Shown: piece after piece, positions 27,205-35,295 of the stretch
Layout of the letters: each line of letters starts with the position of its first letter
Numbering within the stretch: the first letter of the stretch is position 1
Assembly (NCBI GenBank): GCA_029260755.1
Contig: JAJDCQ010000188.1
Coordinates: 1-52,500, forward strand
Source of the DNA: Planctomycetota bacterium
Lineage (GTDB): Bacteria; Planctomycetota; J058; JAJDCQ01
Direction: 5' to 3'
DNA length: 52,500 nucleotides
Program-made: the position numbers and the translations under genes
The notes under the pieces: model-generated
What the model was told of the DNA's origin: nothing
Databases searched by the model: none
The model's input: only the letters and a program-made list of their open reading frames with translations

Positions 27205-29604
27205 CTAACCGCCGCCCTCGTTCGGCTCCTCCTCCTGTTCCGGCTCCTGCTCCGGCTCCTTCTCATCCGCTGGAGGCTCGACCTCGGGGAACTCGAGGCG
27301 GTAGGCCTCTCCGCCGACGATGACGACGCTGTCCGCCCCGAGCGCCAGGACGCCGGCGTTGCCGTCGCGGTCGAGCGCCGCGAGCACGTCTTCGAACTCG
27401 GCGCTTCCGACCAGGAGCGGCGTCACCTTCGGCATCTCCTTCATCTTGAGGACGTCGCCGTCGATCCATCGACTCCCGCGGCGGTAGAACGCGCGGTTGC
27501 CGACCTGCTGCACCGTCGCGATCGCGACGCGGTTCATGCTCTCGTCGTTCCAGGCGTTCATGGCCGGGTTCGCCCACGTCTGCCCGCGCTGCCCCTGGAT
27601 GTTGCCCTGCTGGCTGGTCGCGTGCTTGCCGCTGCGGGTGCGGACGGCCGCCCGCTCGACGTTGTCGCCGGCGCGTTGGCTGTTGCCGCCTGCGTCGGCG
27701 AGGTCGGTCCCCTCGAGCGCCAGGAAGCTCGTGTACTCGGTCAGGATTCCGAACTCGGTCGAGAGCGCGACGATCTCGTCGATCAGCTCCCTCCGGCGTG
27801 GGTCGGGCCGGGCCTCCTGGGGCATGGCGCGCTGGCTCCGGACGTTGATCCGGCTCGCCGACTCCGCGCCGAGCTGGCGGAGCTGGTCGACCAGGAACGC
27901 GATCCTTCGGTTCGCCCACAGCCTTGCGACGAAGACGTTCTTTACGCTCGCCCGGTCGAGCTCGAAGTCGAGCGCGAACGTCTTCGCCTCGCCGAGGAAG
28001 TCGCCCGAGAGACGGAACCGGAGCGGATCCTCGCCGCGGTAGCGTCCGACCAGGACGAGCTGGTCCCCCCGGAAGAGGTCGGGCAGGAGCGTCGGGTGAA
28101 GGTCGTGGACCCGGCGGGTGATCGGCTTGCCGTCGGCCGTCACGGTGCCGATCTCCGGAGCCGCCAGGATCGGTCCCGAGAGCTTCTCGAAGAGCGAGCT
28201 GACCTTCACCTCGACGTCCTCGCGCGGCAGGACGGTCACCATCGTTCCGCGGGTGTGCTGACTGAGGTTGTCGAGGAGCGGCGCGTTGACGTCGTGGCCG
28301 ACGCCGACCGCGAAGATCCGCCGCTGGTGGACGTTCGCCTTCTTGGCGCTGGCGCGGATCGCGACCTCGCCGGTGACTCCGATCGTCGGAAGACCGTCCG
28401 AGAGCAGGAGCACGAGCGGGAGCACCCCTTCACAGCGATCCTGCCGGACCGCCTCGACGATCGCGTCGTGGAGGTTCGTCCCGCCGCCGGCCGTGAGCGA
28501 GCGGACGTAGGCCCGCGCCGCCTCGAGCGACTCCGCCGTCTTGCGGACCGGCTCGGGTGCGAAGCGCTCGACCGCGTTGCTGTAGGCGATCACGTTGAAC
28601 GCCTCGCCCTCGCGTAGCCCCTCGAGCACCTGGAGGGCCGCCGCCTTGGCCTGCTCCATCTTCTCGCCGCGCATGCTGCCCGAGCGATCGATCACCAGGC
28701 TCACCTCGCGGTCGACGGTGTGCTCGGCCTTCTCGCCGAGGTCCGCCGGCAGCCCCGCGAGGAGCAGGAAGTAGCCGCCGCCGATCCTCGGGTCGGGATA
28801 GGCGAGGAGACTCGCGGTGACCGCGTCGCCCGCGATCAGCCAGCTCAGAAGGAAGCTCCCGGGGTCGGTCGTCGCGCCGCCGACGATGCCGACATCGCCG
28901 CCGTGCTCATCGTGGCGCGCGAAGCTGACCGGGTGGCTCGGCGACCAGGTCGTCGAGATGGCACCCTTGCTCTGCACCTTCGCGGTGATCGTCCATGGGA
29001 TGCCGGCCGCCGACGCGATGAGCTGCGTCCTCGGCAGGACGTAGTCGATCCGGGCTCCGTCGCGCGGGCAGAGATGCTCCCACGTCACCGACACGGCCTG
29101 CTCGCCGCCCGCCGGAACGGGGAAGACGCTCGACCGGATCGCCGCCGTGCCGGCGAACTCGAGGAGCGCGGGGTCGCGAAGCTCGCCGACGATCGCCCCG
29201 TAGGTCGCCCTCGCCTCGTCCGCGGAGAGGAGCTTCGCCGTCGGCTCGGCCGCTCCGCCCTCGAAGTCGAAGCCGCGCACGGCCGCTCCCGTCGGGACGG
29301 GCAGGAGCAGCACCGCTTCCTGCGCCCGCGCCGCCGGGTTGCGCAGCCGGATCAAGAGCCGGGTGGTCGCCACCTGCTCCGTGATCGTGATCTTCGCCTC
29401 GACGGCGGTCACCACGATCGGCTGAGCGTTCGGGCGCACGCTCCGGGCGCTCGACCAGGCCTGCGGGGCGACGAGGTTCGTCTCCGGTCGGAGCGCTCGA
29501 CCCTCACGGTGGCTTGGTGCGGCCTGCTGGGCGACCGCTGGCGCTCCGGCCGTCGTCGTGGCGGCGATCGCGATCGTCAGGATCGCGGCTTTCGAAAGTC
29601 TCAT
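27205..29604 (-). CDS. Secreted VIT-vWA domain protein
   Basis: About 799 residues from the ATG at 29604, preceded by GGAGGA. The signal peptide (about 1-25) ends near APAVAQ. A VIT domain lies at about 45-170 (conserved MIDAS-flanking beta sandwich, LLLPVPTGAAVRGFDFE). A von Willebrand A domain lies at about 300-480 with the metal site D306-R-S-G-S310 and the later TNLHD and SDGLP segments. The C-terminus ends in a Glu/Pro-rich tail without a sortase motif. VIT-vWA proteins typically mediate metal-dependent adhesion on the cell surface. It is the first gene of an apparent operon with the two-component system, which could control or sense it. The frame extends upstream to 33108 only as antisense of the kinase. 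Confidence 0.92.
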   Translation of the reverse strand: MRLSKAAILTIAIAATTTAGAPAVAQQAAPSHREGRALRPETNLVAPQAWSSARSVRPNAQPIVVTAVEAKITITEQVATTRLLIRLRNPAARAQEAVLLLPVPTGAAVRGFDFEGGAAEPTAKLLSADEARATYGAIVGELRDPALLEFAGTAAIRSSVFPVPAGGEQAVSVTWEHLCPRDGARIDYVLPRTQLIASAAGIPWTITAKVQSKGAISTTWSPSHPVSFARHDEHGGDVGIVGGATTDPGSFLLSWLIAGDAVTASLLAYPDPRIGGGYFLLLAGLPADLGEKAEHTVDREVSLVIDRSGSMRGEKMEQAKAAALQVLEGLREGEAFNVIAYSNAVERFAPEPVRKTAESLEAARAYVRSLTAGGGTNLHDAIVEAVRQDRCEGVLPLVLLLSDGLPTIGVTGEVAIRASAKKANVHQRRIFAVGVGHDVNAPLLDNLSQHTRGTMVTVLPREDVEVKVSSLFEKLSGPILAAPEIGTVTADGKPITRRVHDLHPTLLPDLFRGDQLVLVGRYRGEDPLRFRLSGDFLGEAKTFALDFELDRASVKNVFVARLWANRRIAFLVDQLRQLGAESASRINVRSQRAMPQEARPDPRRRELIDEIVALSTEFGILTEYTSFLALEGTDLADAGGNSQRAGDNVERAAVRTRSGKHATSQQGNIQGQRGQTWANPAMNAWNDESMNRVAIATVQQVGNRAFYRRGSRWIDGDVLKMKEMPKVTPLLVGSAEFEDVLAALDRDGNAGVLALGADSVVIVGGEAYRLEFPEVEPPADEKEPEQEPEQEEEPNEGGG

Positions 29605-29668
29605 CGCGTGGGTCCTCCAAGATGGGGACAGGGGCTGAGGACGTGCTCTCGTTCGGGCCTTCACAGAG

Positions 29669-29674
29669 AAGATA
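29669..29674 (-). promoter_or_regulatory. -10 element of the VIT/two-component operon
   Basis: TATCTT on the minus strand. At the -35 distance there is no consensus hexamer; instead the GTTAC repeats begin 22 bp upstream, as in promoters activated by OmpR-type regulators. The predicted leader is about 58 nt. Confidence 0.35.
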
Positions 29675-29696
29675 CGCGCTCGACGGTGACAGGAGC

Positions 29697-29727
29697 GTAA
29701 CGGGTCGGTAACGCCTGATTTGTAAGG
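29697..29727. promoter_or_regulatory. GTAAC-type direct repeats, candidate OmpR-family operator
   Basis: GTAACG at 29697 and 29708 (11 bp apart, one helical turn) and a variant GTAAGG at 29722. They lie between the divergent VIT operon and the Ser/Thr kinase gene, next to the -35 positions of both. The spacing matches tandem sites bound by OmpR/CpxR-type regulators, and such a regulator is encoded in the adjoining operon. An overlapping inverted repeat AACGCC...GGCGTT (29711-29731) is also present. Confidence 0.4.
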
Positions 29728-29748
29728 CGTTGGCGGCCGCGCTAACCT
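29720..29748 (+). promoter_or_regulatory. Sigma70-like promoter for the 1198-residue Ser/Thr kinase
   Basis: TTGTAA (29720-29725) and TAACCT (29743-29748) are 17 bp apart. Predicted start near 29755, giving a leader of about 9 nt with GAGGG before the ATG at 29764. The -35 overlaps the third GTAAGG repeat. Confidence 0.4.
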
Positions 29749-29763
29749 GACCTCGAGGGCAGC

Positions 29764-32700
29764 ATGGACACCCCCCGCGCCACTCCTCCGCACCACGAGA
29801 CGTCGGCCTCCTCGTCGGGCGAGGTGCCGCGTCTCTTCGGTCGCTACACGCTGCTGAGTCGCCTCGGCCGCGGCGGTTTCGGCACCGTCTGGCGGGCCTG
29901 GGATCCCCAGACCGCCCGTCACGTCGCCCTCAAGGTGCTCCGCGCCCCGCTCGACGACCCCGACGATCGGGCCCGCTTCGTCCGCGAGGCGACCGTCATC
30001 GCGCGCCTCCGCCACCGGAACGTCGTCACCGTCCACGACGCGGGGGAGGACGATGGCGTCCCCTACTTCGCGATGGAGCTGGTCGAGGGCGAGTCGTTCG
30101 AGGAGGCGCTCCGGGTCGGCCGGCTCGATGTCCCCGCGATCGTCGCGATCGTCCGCGACGTCGCCCTCGGCCTCGCCCACGCGCACGCCCACGGAATCCT
30201 GCACCGCGACCTGAAGCCGGCGAACGTTCTCCTCGGTCATGGCGGACGGACGGTCCTCTCCGACTTCGGCCTCGCCCGCTGGTCGTCGGCCCGCGAGCAG
30301 CTCACCCGCACCGGCGAGGTGCTCGGGACGCCCGCCTACATGGCGCCCGAGCAGGTCGATCGCGGCGTCGCGCCGCAGGGGCCTCCGACGGACGTCTACG
30401 GCCTCGGCGCGACCCTCTACCGCGCGGTGACCGGCCGCCCTCCCTTCATCGAGCACGCTTCGATGCTCACGCTCATGACCATGATCCTCTCCGACGAACC
30501 GACGCCGCCCCGCGAGCTCGCGCCGGATGTGCCGGCCGGCGTCGAGGCGATCCTCCGGCGGTGCCTCGAGAAGGATCCCGCCGACCGCTACGCGACCGCC
30601 TCGGCGCTCGCCGCCGACCTCGACCGGTTTCTTCAGGGGCGCCCTCCCGAGGCGCTCGAGACCGACCGAGAGCAGCGGCGCCGTCAGCGCCTTTCGCTCG
30701 TCGGCGCCTCGCGTCGACGGACGATCGGCGGGCTCGTCGCCGTGGTCGTCGCGGGTCTGGCGCTCGCCGTGCTCGTCATCGCGCTCGCGGGCCGTCGGGG
30801 CTCGACGCCCGACCCCGTCGCCGGTCGCTCGGGCAGCGAGGCGACGACGGCACCCGTCGACCACGGACCGCTGCCTCCTCCCGGCGAGGGCTGGGAGCGG
30901 CGCTGGTCGCTCGGCGAGGGGGCTCCGCCCGCGCTCGAGCCGGCCATCTCCTGGAATGACGAGGGCCGCTCGGTCGACCCGCTCGGCGTCGTCCGGGACG
31001 GCGCCGGCTCCGAGGATCTCGTCGCGGCGCTCGGGGATGCCGTCGACGTCGAGCTCCTCGACGACGGCCGGGTCCGCGCGCGCTACGACACCTCCGGTCT
31101 CGGGCGCCCCCGGTTCCTTCAGCCGATCCTGTTCGCCCGCGGCGGGGCGCTCCCGATCATCACCCACGACGGCGCCGGCGCGTCTCCCACGATCACGGCG
31201 CCGAACGACGCCGGGGCGGTCGTCTTCACGGTCGGTCGCGGCCGGTGGATCGAGCCTCGGGTGCGGGTCCGACTCACGGCCGCCCGCGAGGTCGATCACG
31301 ACTCGGTCTTCCTCCGAGCCTGGCCGGCGCGCCGCGAGTCGTTCGTCCTCGACGGACGCTCGGGGATCGCCCGCTTCGGCGGCGGTGAGCAGGCCGTTCC
31401 CTTCGACCTCGTCGTGAATCACGACCTCACCCTCGAGATCGACACGGGCGATGGCGGTCGCATCACGCTGGACGGCCGGCATCTCGACGCGCTCGATCGC
31501 TCCCTGGCGTCGCTCCACACGCTCGAGCCGACGCCGGTGCTGGTCGGGCTGAGCGAGGCGGCCTGGCGGATCGCATCGATCGAAATCACCGGTCGCCTCG
31601 CCCGGGCCGATCGACCGGCCCGGGCGACGGTCCGCGGTCCGGCGTTGTCGACGACCGCTCGAGTCGCGGTCGCGTTCGAGGTCGACGGCGAGGGGAGCGG
31701 CGGCCCGTTCGTCGAGATCGGCACGCCGGCCGGCGAGCGACTCGTCGCCGAGCTCGACGGGACGCGCCTCGTCGTTCGCCTCGGCGATGTCGAGCTCGGC
31801 GCGGCCGAGGTCGCCGCCTCGACGCGGCGCCCGTCGGGCGTCCTCGTCCTCGAGCGTCGGGACGACATCCTGAGGGCCGAGGCGACGGTGCGGGCCGCCG
31901 ACGGCGATGACGAGACGGGGGTCGTCGAGGTCGCGCTTCCCTGGCCGGTGGCCGTTCACGAGGCGGCCGCGGCGTGGGGATCGACCGCGCCCCGGGTTCG
32001 CTTCGACGCGGTGGCCGTCGACGTGGGCGGAGGCGATGACGACCGCTCCTCGGCCGACGCCGCGATCGCGCGCGGGGCGTCGCTCGACGAGATCGCCGCG
32101 ATCCTCGACCCGGACGCGATCGTCGACGATCCCGGCCGGCGCGGTCGTCGGTGCTGGCGTCTCGGCGCGGAGCGGCTCGCGCGGGTGACCGATCCGGAGC
32201 GGGTCCCGCCGGCTCTCGTCGGTCCCTCGGGCGACCCGCCCGACCACACCGAGCGACGGCGGCGGACACGCCGGCGCGGCGTCCTCGCGCGCGAGGCGCT
32301 CGCCCTCCTCGAGGAGGCTGCCGAGCGGCTCGACGACCCGGTCGCGCGTTCGGATGTGCTCGCCCGCGCCTGCGTCGCCGCGGTGGTCGCCGGCCAGCCG
32401 GACGCGGCCGAGGCCCTCCTCCGCGGGTTGCTCCGCGCCTGTCCGAGCCGCGAGGTCGCCCGCGAACGCCTCGATCGGCTGGAGCCGGGGCGCCCCGTGG
32501 ACGGATGGGTCGAGTCGTTCAGCCGGGGCTCGGGCGTCGCCGCGCTGGAGGTCGAGATCGCGGATGCCGGGCTTCGCGTCGCCGCGGGCCTCGTCGAGCC
32601 ACAGCTCGTCGGGAAGATCCTGTACCAGCGCGCGGAGGTGGCCCACGTCCGCGCTCGCAACGTGACGTCGGGTCCGATCACCGGCGCCCCGCCGCGCGCG

Positions 32701-33360
32701 GTCGTCGACCACGGCGAGCGCGCCCTCGCGCTCCTCGCCGAGGCGGCCCGGGCGACGCCGTGGGAGACATCGGAGTACCGCGTCGCTCGATGTCGCGGCG
32801 AGGTCCTCGTCACGCTCGGGCGGTGGGCGAACGCGCGCGACGCGCTCCGGAGCGCGATCGAGCACTCCCCTCGGCCCGAGTGGTATCTCCACTCGCAGCT
32901 CGCCCACTCCCTCGGTGCGCTGGAGCAGCCCGAGGAGGCCTGCCTCGAGGCGCTGACCGCGTTCGGCCTGGCGCCTCGTCAGATGGCGTCGCAGCTCGAA
33001 CGCCTCGGCGCGGATCTTCATCAGGCGCGACTCCTCGGGCGCGGCGACGTCGTCCTCCTCCTCGCGCGGACCGTCTCCGGGGTCGGTCGGGATGAGGTCA
33101 TCGATCACGCCGAGCGGATGCTGAACGCCGGCGCGGTCGGGGTCGAGGCGGACTTCGCGCTCTACGCGATCCTCCGGGCCGGCGGGGTTCCGCCGCCGGA
33201 CGCCGAGCCCGGGGCCGGCCCGGGCGGCGACCTGGTCCGGGCTCGCCTCGCCGCCCTCCGCGGCGACGCCGATGAGGCGCGTCGGCTCCTCCGGTCCGCG
33301 CGCCGGGATCGGTTCGTCGCGGCGTTCGTCGCGCTCGATCCCGAGCTCGAGGGGCTCTAG
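29764..33360 (+). CDS. Transmembrane Ser/Thr protein kinase with lectin-like and helical outer domains
   Basis: 1198 residues. The kinase domain (about 27-295) has GRGGFG, VALKVL, HRDLKPAN, DFGLAR and APE, all intact. One membrane helix lies at about 319-345. The outer part has beta-rich blocks (about 400-770), with two segments resembling LamG/DUF1080-type jelly-roll folds (LTLEIDTGDGGRITLDG, then WRIASIEITG). A TPR-like helical region fills about 800-1198. The kinase should sense an extracytoplasmic ligand and signal inward. It is divergent from the VIT/two-component operon and shares a 159-bp regulatory region with it. The last 13 bp, including the stop, are repeated 49 bp downstream. Confidence 0.94.
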   Translation: MDTPRATPPHHETSASSSGEVPRLFGRYTLLSRLGRGGFGTVWRAWDPQTARHVALKVLRAPLDDPDDRARFVREATVIARLRHRNVVTVHDAGEDDGVPYFAMELVEGESFEEALRVGRLDVPAIVAIVRDVALGLAHAHAHGILHRDLKPANVLLGHGGRTVLSDFGLARWSSAREQLTRTGEVLGTPAYMAPEQVDRGVAPQGPPTDVYGLGATLYRAVTGRPPFIEHASMLTLMTMILSDEPTPPRELAPDVPAGVEAILRRCLEKDPADRYATASALAADLDRFLQGRPPEALETDREQRRRQRLSLVGASRRRTIGGLVAVVVAGLALAVLVIALAGRRGSTPDPVAGRSGSEATTAPVDHGPLPPPGEGWERRWSLGEGAPPALEPAISWNDEGRSVDPLGVVRDGAGSEDLVAALGDAVDVELLDDGRVRARYDTSGLGRPRFLQPILFARGGALPIITHDGAGASPTITAPNDAGAVVFTVGRGRWIEPRVRVRLTAAREVDHDSVFLRAWPARRESFVLDGRSGIARFGGGEQAVPFDLVVNHDLTLEIDTGDGGRITLDGRHLDALDRSLASLHTLEPTPVLVGLSEAAWRIASIEITGRLARADRPARATVRGPALSTTARVAVAFEVDGEGSGGPFVEIGTPAGERLVAELDGTRLVVRLGDVELGAAEVAASTRRPSGVLVLERRDDILRAEATVRAADGDDETGVVEVALPWPVAVHEAAAAWGSTAPRVRFDAVAVDVGGGDDDRSSADAAIARGASLDEIAAILDPDAIVDDPGRRGRRCWRLGAERLARVTDPERVPPALVGPSGDPPDHTERRRRTRRRGVLAREALALLEEAAERLDDPVARSDVLARACVAAVVAGQPDAAEALLRGLLRACPSREVARERLDRLEPGRPVDGWVESFSRGSGVAALEVEIADAGLRVAAGLVEPQLVGKILYQRAEVAHVRARNVTSGPITGAPPRAVVDHGERALALLAEAARATPWETSEYRVARCRGEVLVTLGRWANARDALRSAIEHSPRPEWYLHSQLAHSLGALEQPEEACLEALTAFGLAPRQMASQLERLGADLHQARLLGRGDVVLLLARTVSGVGRDEVIDHAERMLNAGAVGVEADFALYAILRAGGVPPPDAEPGAGPGGDLVRARLAALRGDADEARRLLRSARRDRFVAAFVALDPELEGL

Positions 33361-33409
33361 CAGGCTGGGCTAGTCATCCGGCGCGTCGCGCCCGCGCGAG
33401 GGGCTCTAG
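33348..33409. repeat. 13-bp direct repeat spanning the kinase stop codon
   Basis: CGAGGGGCTCTAG occurs at 33348-33360, ending at the kinase TAG, and again at 33397-33409. The second copy is followed immediately by the REPIN-like elements. It may be a small duplication or an insertion footprint. Confidence 0.5.
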
Positions 33410-33410
33410 G

Positions 33411-33640
33411 CACATCCTTGGGGTCAGGTCCAGGAATCACACGAGCGAATCTGACGCATCGCTGGTGTGACCTGGCCCCTTTGGTGTGAATCCTGGACCT
33501 GACCCCTGGAATCACACTAGTCACATCCGAGGGATCAGGTCCAGGAATCACACGAGCGAATCTGACGCATCGCTGGTGTGACCTGGCCCCATTGGTGTGA
33601 ATCCTGGACCTGACCGGACCTGACCCCTGGAATCATGACC
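33411..33640. repeat. Two tandem REPIN-like palindromic elements
   Basis: Two 77-bp units (33425-33501 and 33536-33612) differ at one position by eye. Each begins with CAGGTCCAGGAATCACAC and ends with its inverted copy (one mismatch), so each can fold into a long hairpin. The flanks share CACATCC...TCAGG before the units and repeated GACCCCTGGAATCA after them (three copies to about 33650). Such elements are typically spread by RAYT/Y1 transposases, none of which lies in the window. The full gap 33361-33743 holds no gene; small open frames across it are by-products. Confidence 0.8.
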
Positions 33641-33667
33641 CCTGGAATCAGGCTCTCGCTTCCGCGC

Positions 33668-33696
33668 TTCCGACGCAGCGTCGCCCGCCGTAGAAT
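33668..33696 (+). promoter_or_regulatory. Candidate promoter for the DUF169 gene
   Basis: TAGAAT (33691-33696) is a good -10; TTCCGA (33668-33673) at 17 bp is a weak -35. TGGAG lies 6-7 nt before the ATG at 33744. Confidence 0.35.
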
Positions 33697-33743
33697 CCGC
33701 GGGTCCGCTCGTTCACCCGTCACCACTCACGTCTGGAGTTCCG

Positions 33744-34508
33744 ATGTCCGATCACGCCAGCCTCGCCAAGCAGCTCCAGGAGGCCCTCGAGCTTCGCCTC
33801 CCGCCGATCGCCGTCTGTGTTGTCGATGCGCCGCCGTCGGGCGTCGCGGCGTTCGCGGGGGCGGTCGCCGCCGGCTGCGCGTTCTGGGAGAAGGCGGCCG
33901 CGGGCGCGTTCGTTACCTCGCCCGACGATCACGCCTCGTGCGCGATCGGCATGCATACCCATCACATCCCGATGTCGGAGAAGGCGCAGGGCGAGCTCGG
34001 CGACGTCCTCGGCGCGTGCGCGCAGCTCGGCTACGTCCGCGAGGAGGACATCCCGGGCATCCCGGTTCTCGCGAAGGAGGCGCGCCACGTCGTCTACGCG
34101 CCGCTCGCCGACGCTCCGTCGACGCCCGAGGTGGTCTTGCTCTTCGCGCACGCCGCGCAGAGCCTCGTCATCACCGAGGCCGTCGAGCGGGTCGAGGGTC
34201 AGGGCGCGCCGCCGGCGATGGGGCGTCCGGCCTGCGCCGTCGTGCCCGCGGCCGCGAACTCGGGCCGCGCCGCGATGAGCCTCGGCTGCTGCGGGGCGCG
34301 GGCGTATCTCGACGCGCTCACCGACGACGTCGCCCTGTGGGCGCTCCCCGGGTCGAAGCTGGCCGAGTATGCCGAGGCGATCGGCGCGTTCGCGACGACG
34401 AACGCGATGCTCGGCACGTTCCACGCCCTTCGCCGTGAGGACGTCGAGGCCGGGAAGAGCCCGACGGTGAAGGAGTCGCTCGAGCGGCTGCAGAGCGCCG
34501 GCGCCTAG
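33744..34508 (+). CDS. DUF169 family protein
   Basis: 254 residues, the usual length for DUF169. Family hallmarks are the early PPIAVCVVD strand, the AGCAFW and DHASCAIGMHTH segments with conserved cysteines, GRPACAVVPAA, the LGCCGARAY motif, and ALPGSKL near the C-terminus. The conserved Cys/His residues suggest metal or cofactor binding, but the biochemical role of the family is not established. It is a single gene, convergent with the ADH/MBL operon (15-bp gap), and has a candidate promoter of its own after the REPIN-like repeats. Confidence 0.88.
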   Translation: MSDHASLAKQLQEALELRLPPIAVCVVDAPPSGVAAFAGAVAAGCAFWEKAAAGAFVTSPDDHASCAIGMHTHHIPMSEKAQGELGDVLGACAQLGYVREEDIPGIPVLAKEARHVVYAPLADAPSTPEVVLLFAHAAQSLVITEAVERVEGQGAPPAMGRPACAVVPAAANSGRAAMSLGCCGARAYLDALTDDVALWALPGSKLAEYAEAIGAFATTNAMLGTFHALRREDVEAGKSPTVKESLERLQSAGA

Positions 34509-34522
34509 CCCGGCGAAGTGCG

Positions 34523-35263
34523 TCAGGCGTCCTTCACGACCGAGCCGGGGACGATGTCGTCGCCCTCGTCGTCGAAGGTGACCCAGCACTTGTGGCCGCC
34601 GTCGTAGTCGTCGGCGCGCAGGCGCAGGATCGCCGGCTTGCCGAACGCGGTGCAGCGGCCCTCGCCGGGCGCGTCCGCGCCTCGCCAGATGCGGACGAAC
34701 GGGTTCTCGTCCCACTCCTCGCCGATCGTCGTCGGATCGGTGTGCCCGGGGTGGACCGGCCACTCCTTCGGCAGCTTCATCAGCACGTCCATGATGGAGC
34801 GCTTGATGTCGGCGTAGGTCGTGTGGCCCGGACCGCGCGTCCCGCCGATGCTGCGCCGGAAGAGCGTGTCGCCAGTGAAGACGCGCTCGTCGTTCACCGA
34901 GAACGCGAGCTGGCCGACCGTGTGCCCGGGGATGTGGAGCGCCTTCACGGAGAGCTTCCCCGTGGTGATCGCCTCGCCATCCTCGAGCTGCCGGTCGAGT
35001 GATCCGAACAGCTCGAGCTCGGAGCCGTGGCCGCAGACGGGCGCCCCGAAGCGCTCCTTCCAGACGGCATTGTTCGCGATGTGATCGTGGTGATGGTGGG
35101 TGCACAGGATGTGGGTGACGGCGAGCGAGTGCTCCTCGACCTTGGCGAGGAGCGGCTCGGCCGGCCCGCCCGTGTCGATCACGACGGCCTTCCCGCCCGG
35201 CTCGTCGGCGACGAGCCAGGAGTTGCTGAGCCAGCCGTCGGCCATCGTCTTCTCGATGATCAT
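34523..35263 (-). CDS. MBL-fold hydrolase (glyoxalase II-like), paired with class III ADH
   Basis: 246 residues. The metal motif H56-x-H58-x-D60-H61 (within THHHHDH) is followed by HIPGHTVGQ, FTGDTLFRRSIGG and VHPGHTD, giving the metallo-beta-lactamase thioesterase signature. It probably hydrolyses a thioester in the cytoplasm. It starts 33 bp after the class III alcohol dehydrogenase on the same strand, with GAAGAGG before the ATG. The pairing suggests it cleaves the S-formyl-thiol product of that enzyme, the step done by FrmB/FghA esterases elsewhere (inference). An in-frame extension upstream to 36127 is antisense shadow. Confidence 0.9.
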   Translation of the reverse strand: MIIEKTMADGWLSNSWLVADEPGGKAVVIDTGGPAEPLLAKVEEHSLAVTHILCTHHHHDHIANNAVWKERFGAPVCGHGSELELFGSLDRQLEDGEAITTGKLSVKALHIPGHTVGQLAFSVNDERVFTGDTLFRRSIGGTRGPGHTTYADIKRSIMDVLMKLPKEWPVHPGHTDPTTIGEEWDENPFVRIWRGADAPGEGRCTAFGKPAILRLRADDYDGGHKCWVTFDDEGDDIVPGSVVKDA

Positions 35264-35295
35264 GGGTCGCCTCTTCGCGTTGCGTTCGTTCGGGG

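Noticed and set aside
29605..33108. N-terminal extension of the VIT-vWA gene to about 1967 codons
   Set aside because: The extension is antisense to the 1198-residue kinase; a signal peptide and GGAGGA site mark the true ATG at 29604.
33357..33726. Small minus-strand open frames across the repeat region
   Set aside because: They translate the palindromic repeats themselves and repeat the same peptide; no start signal.
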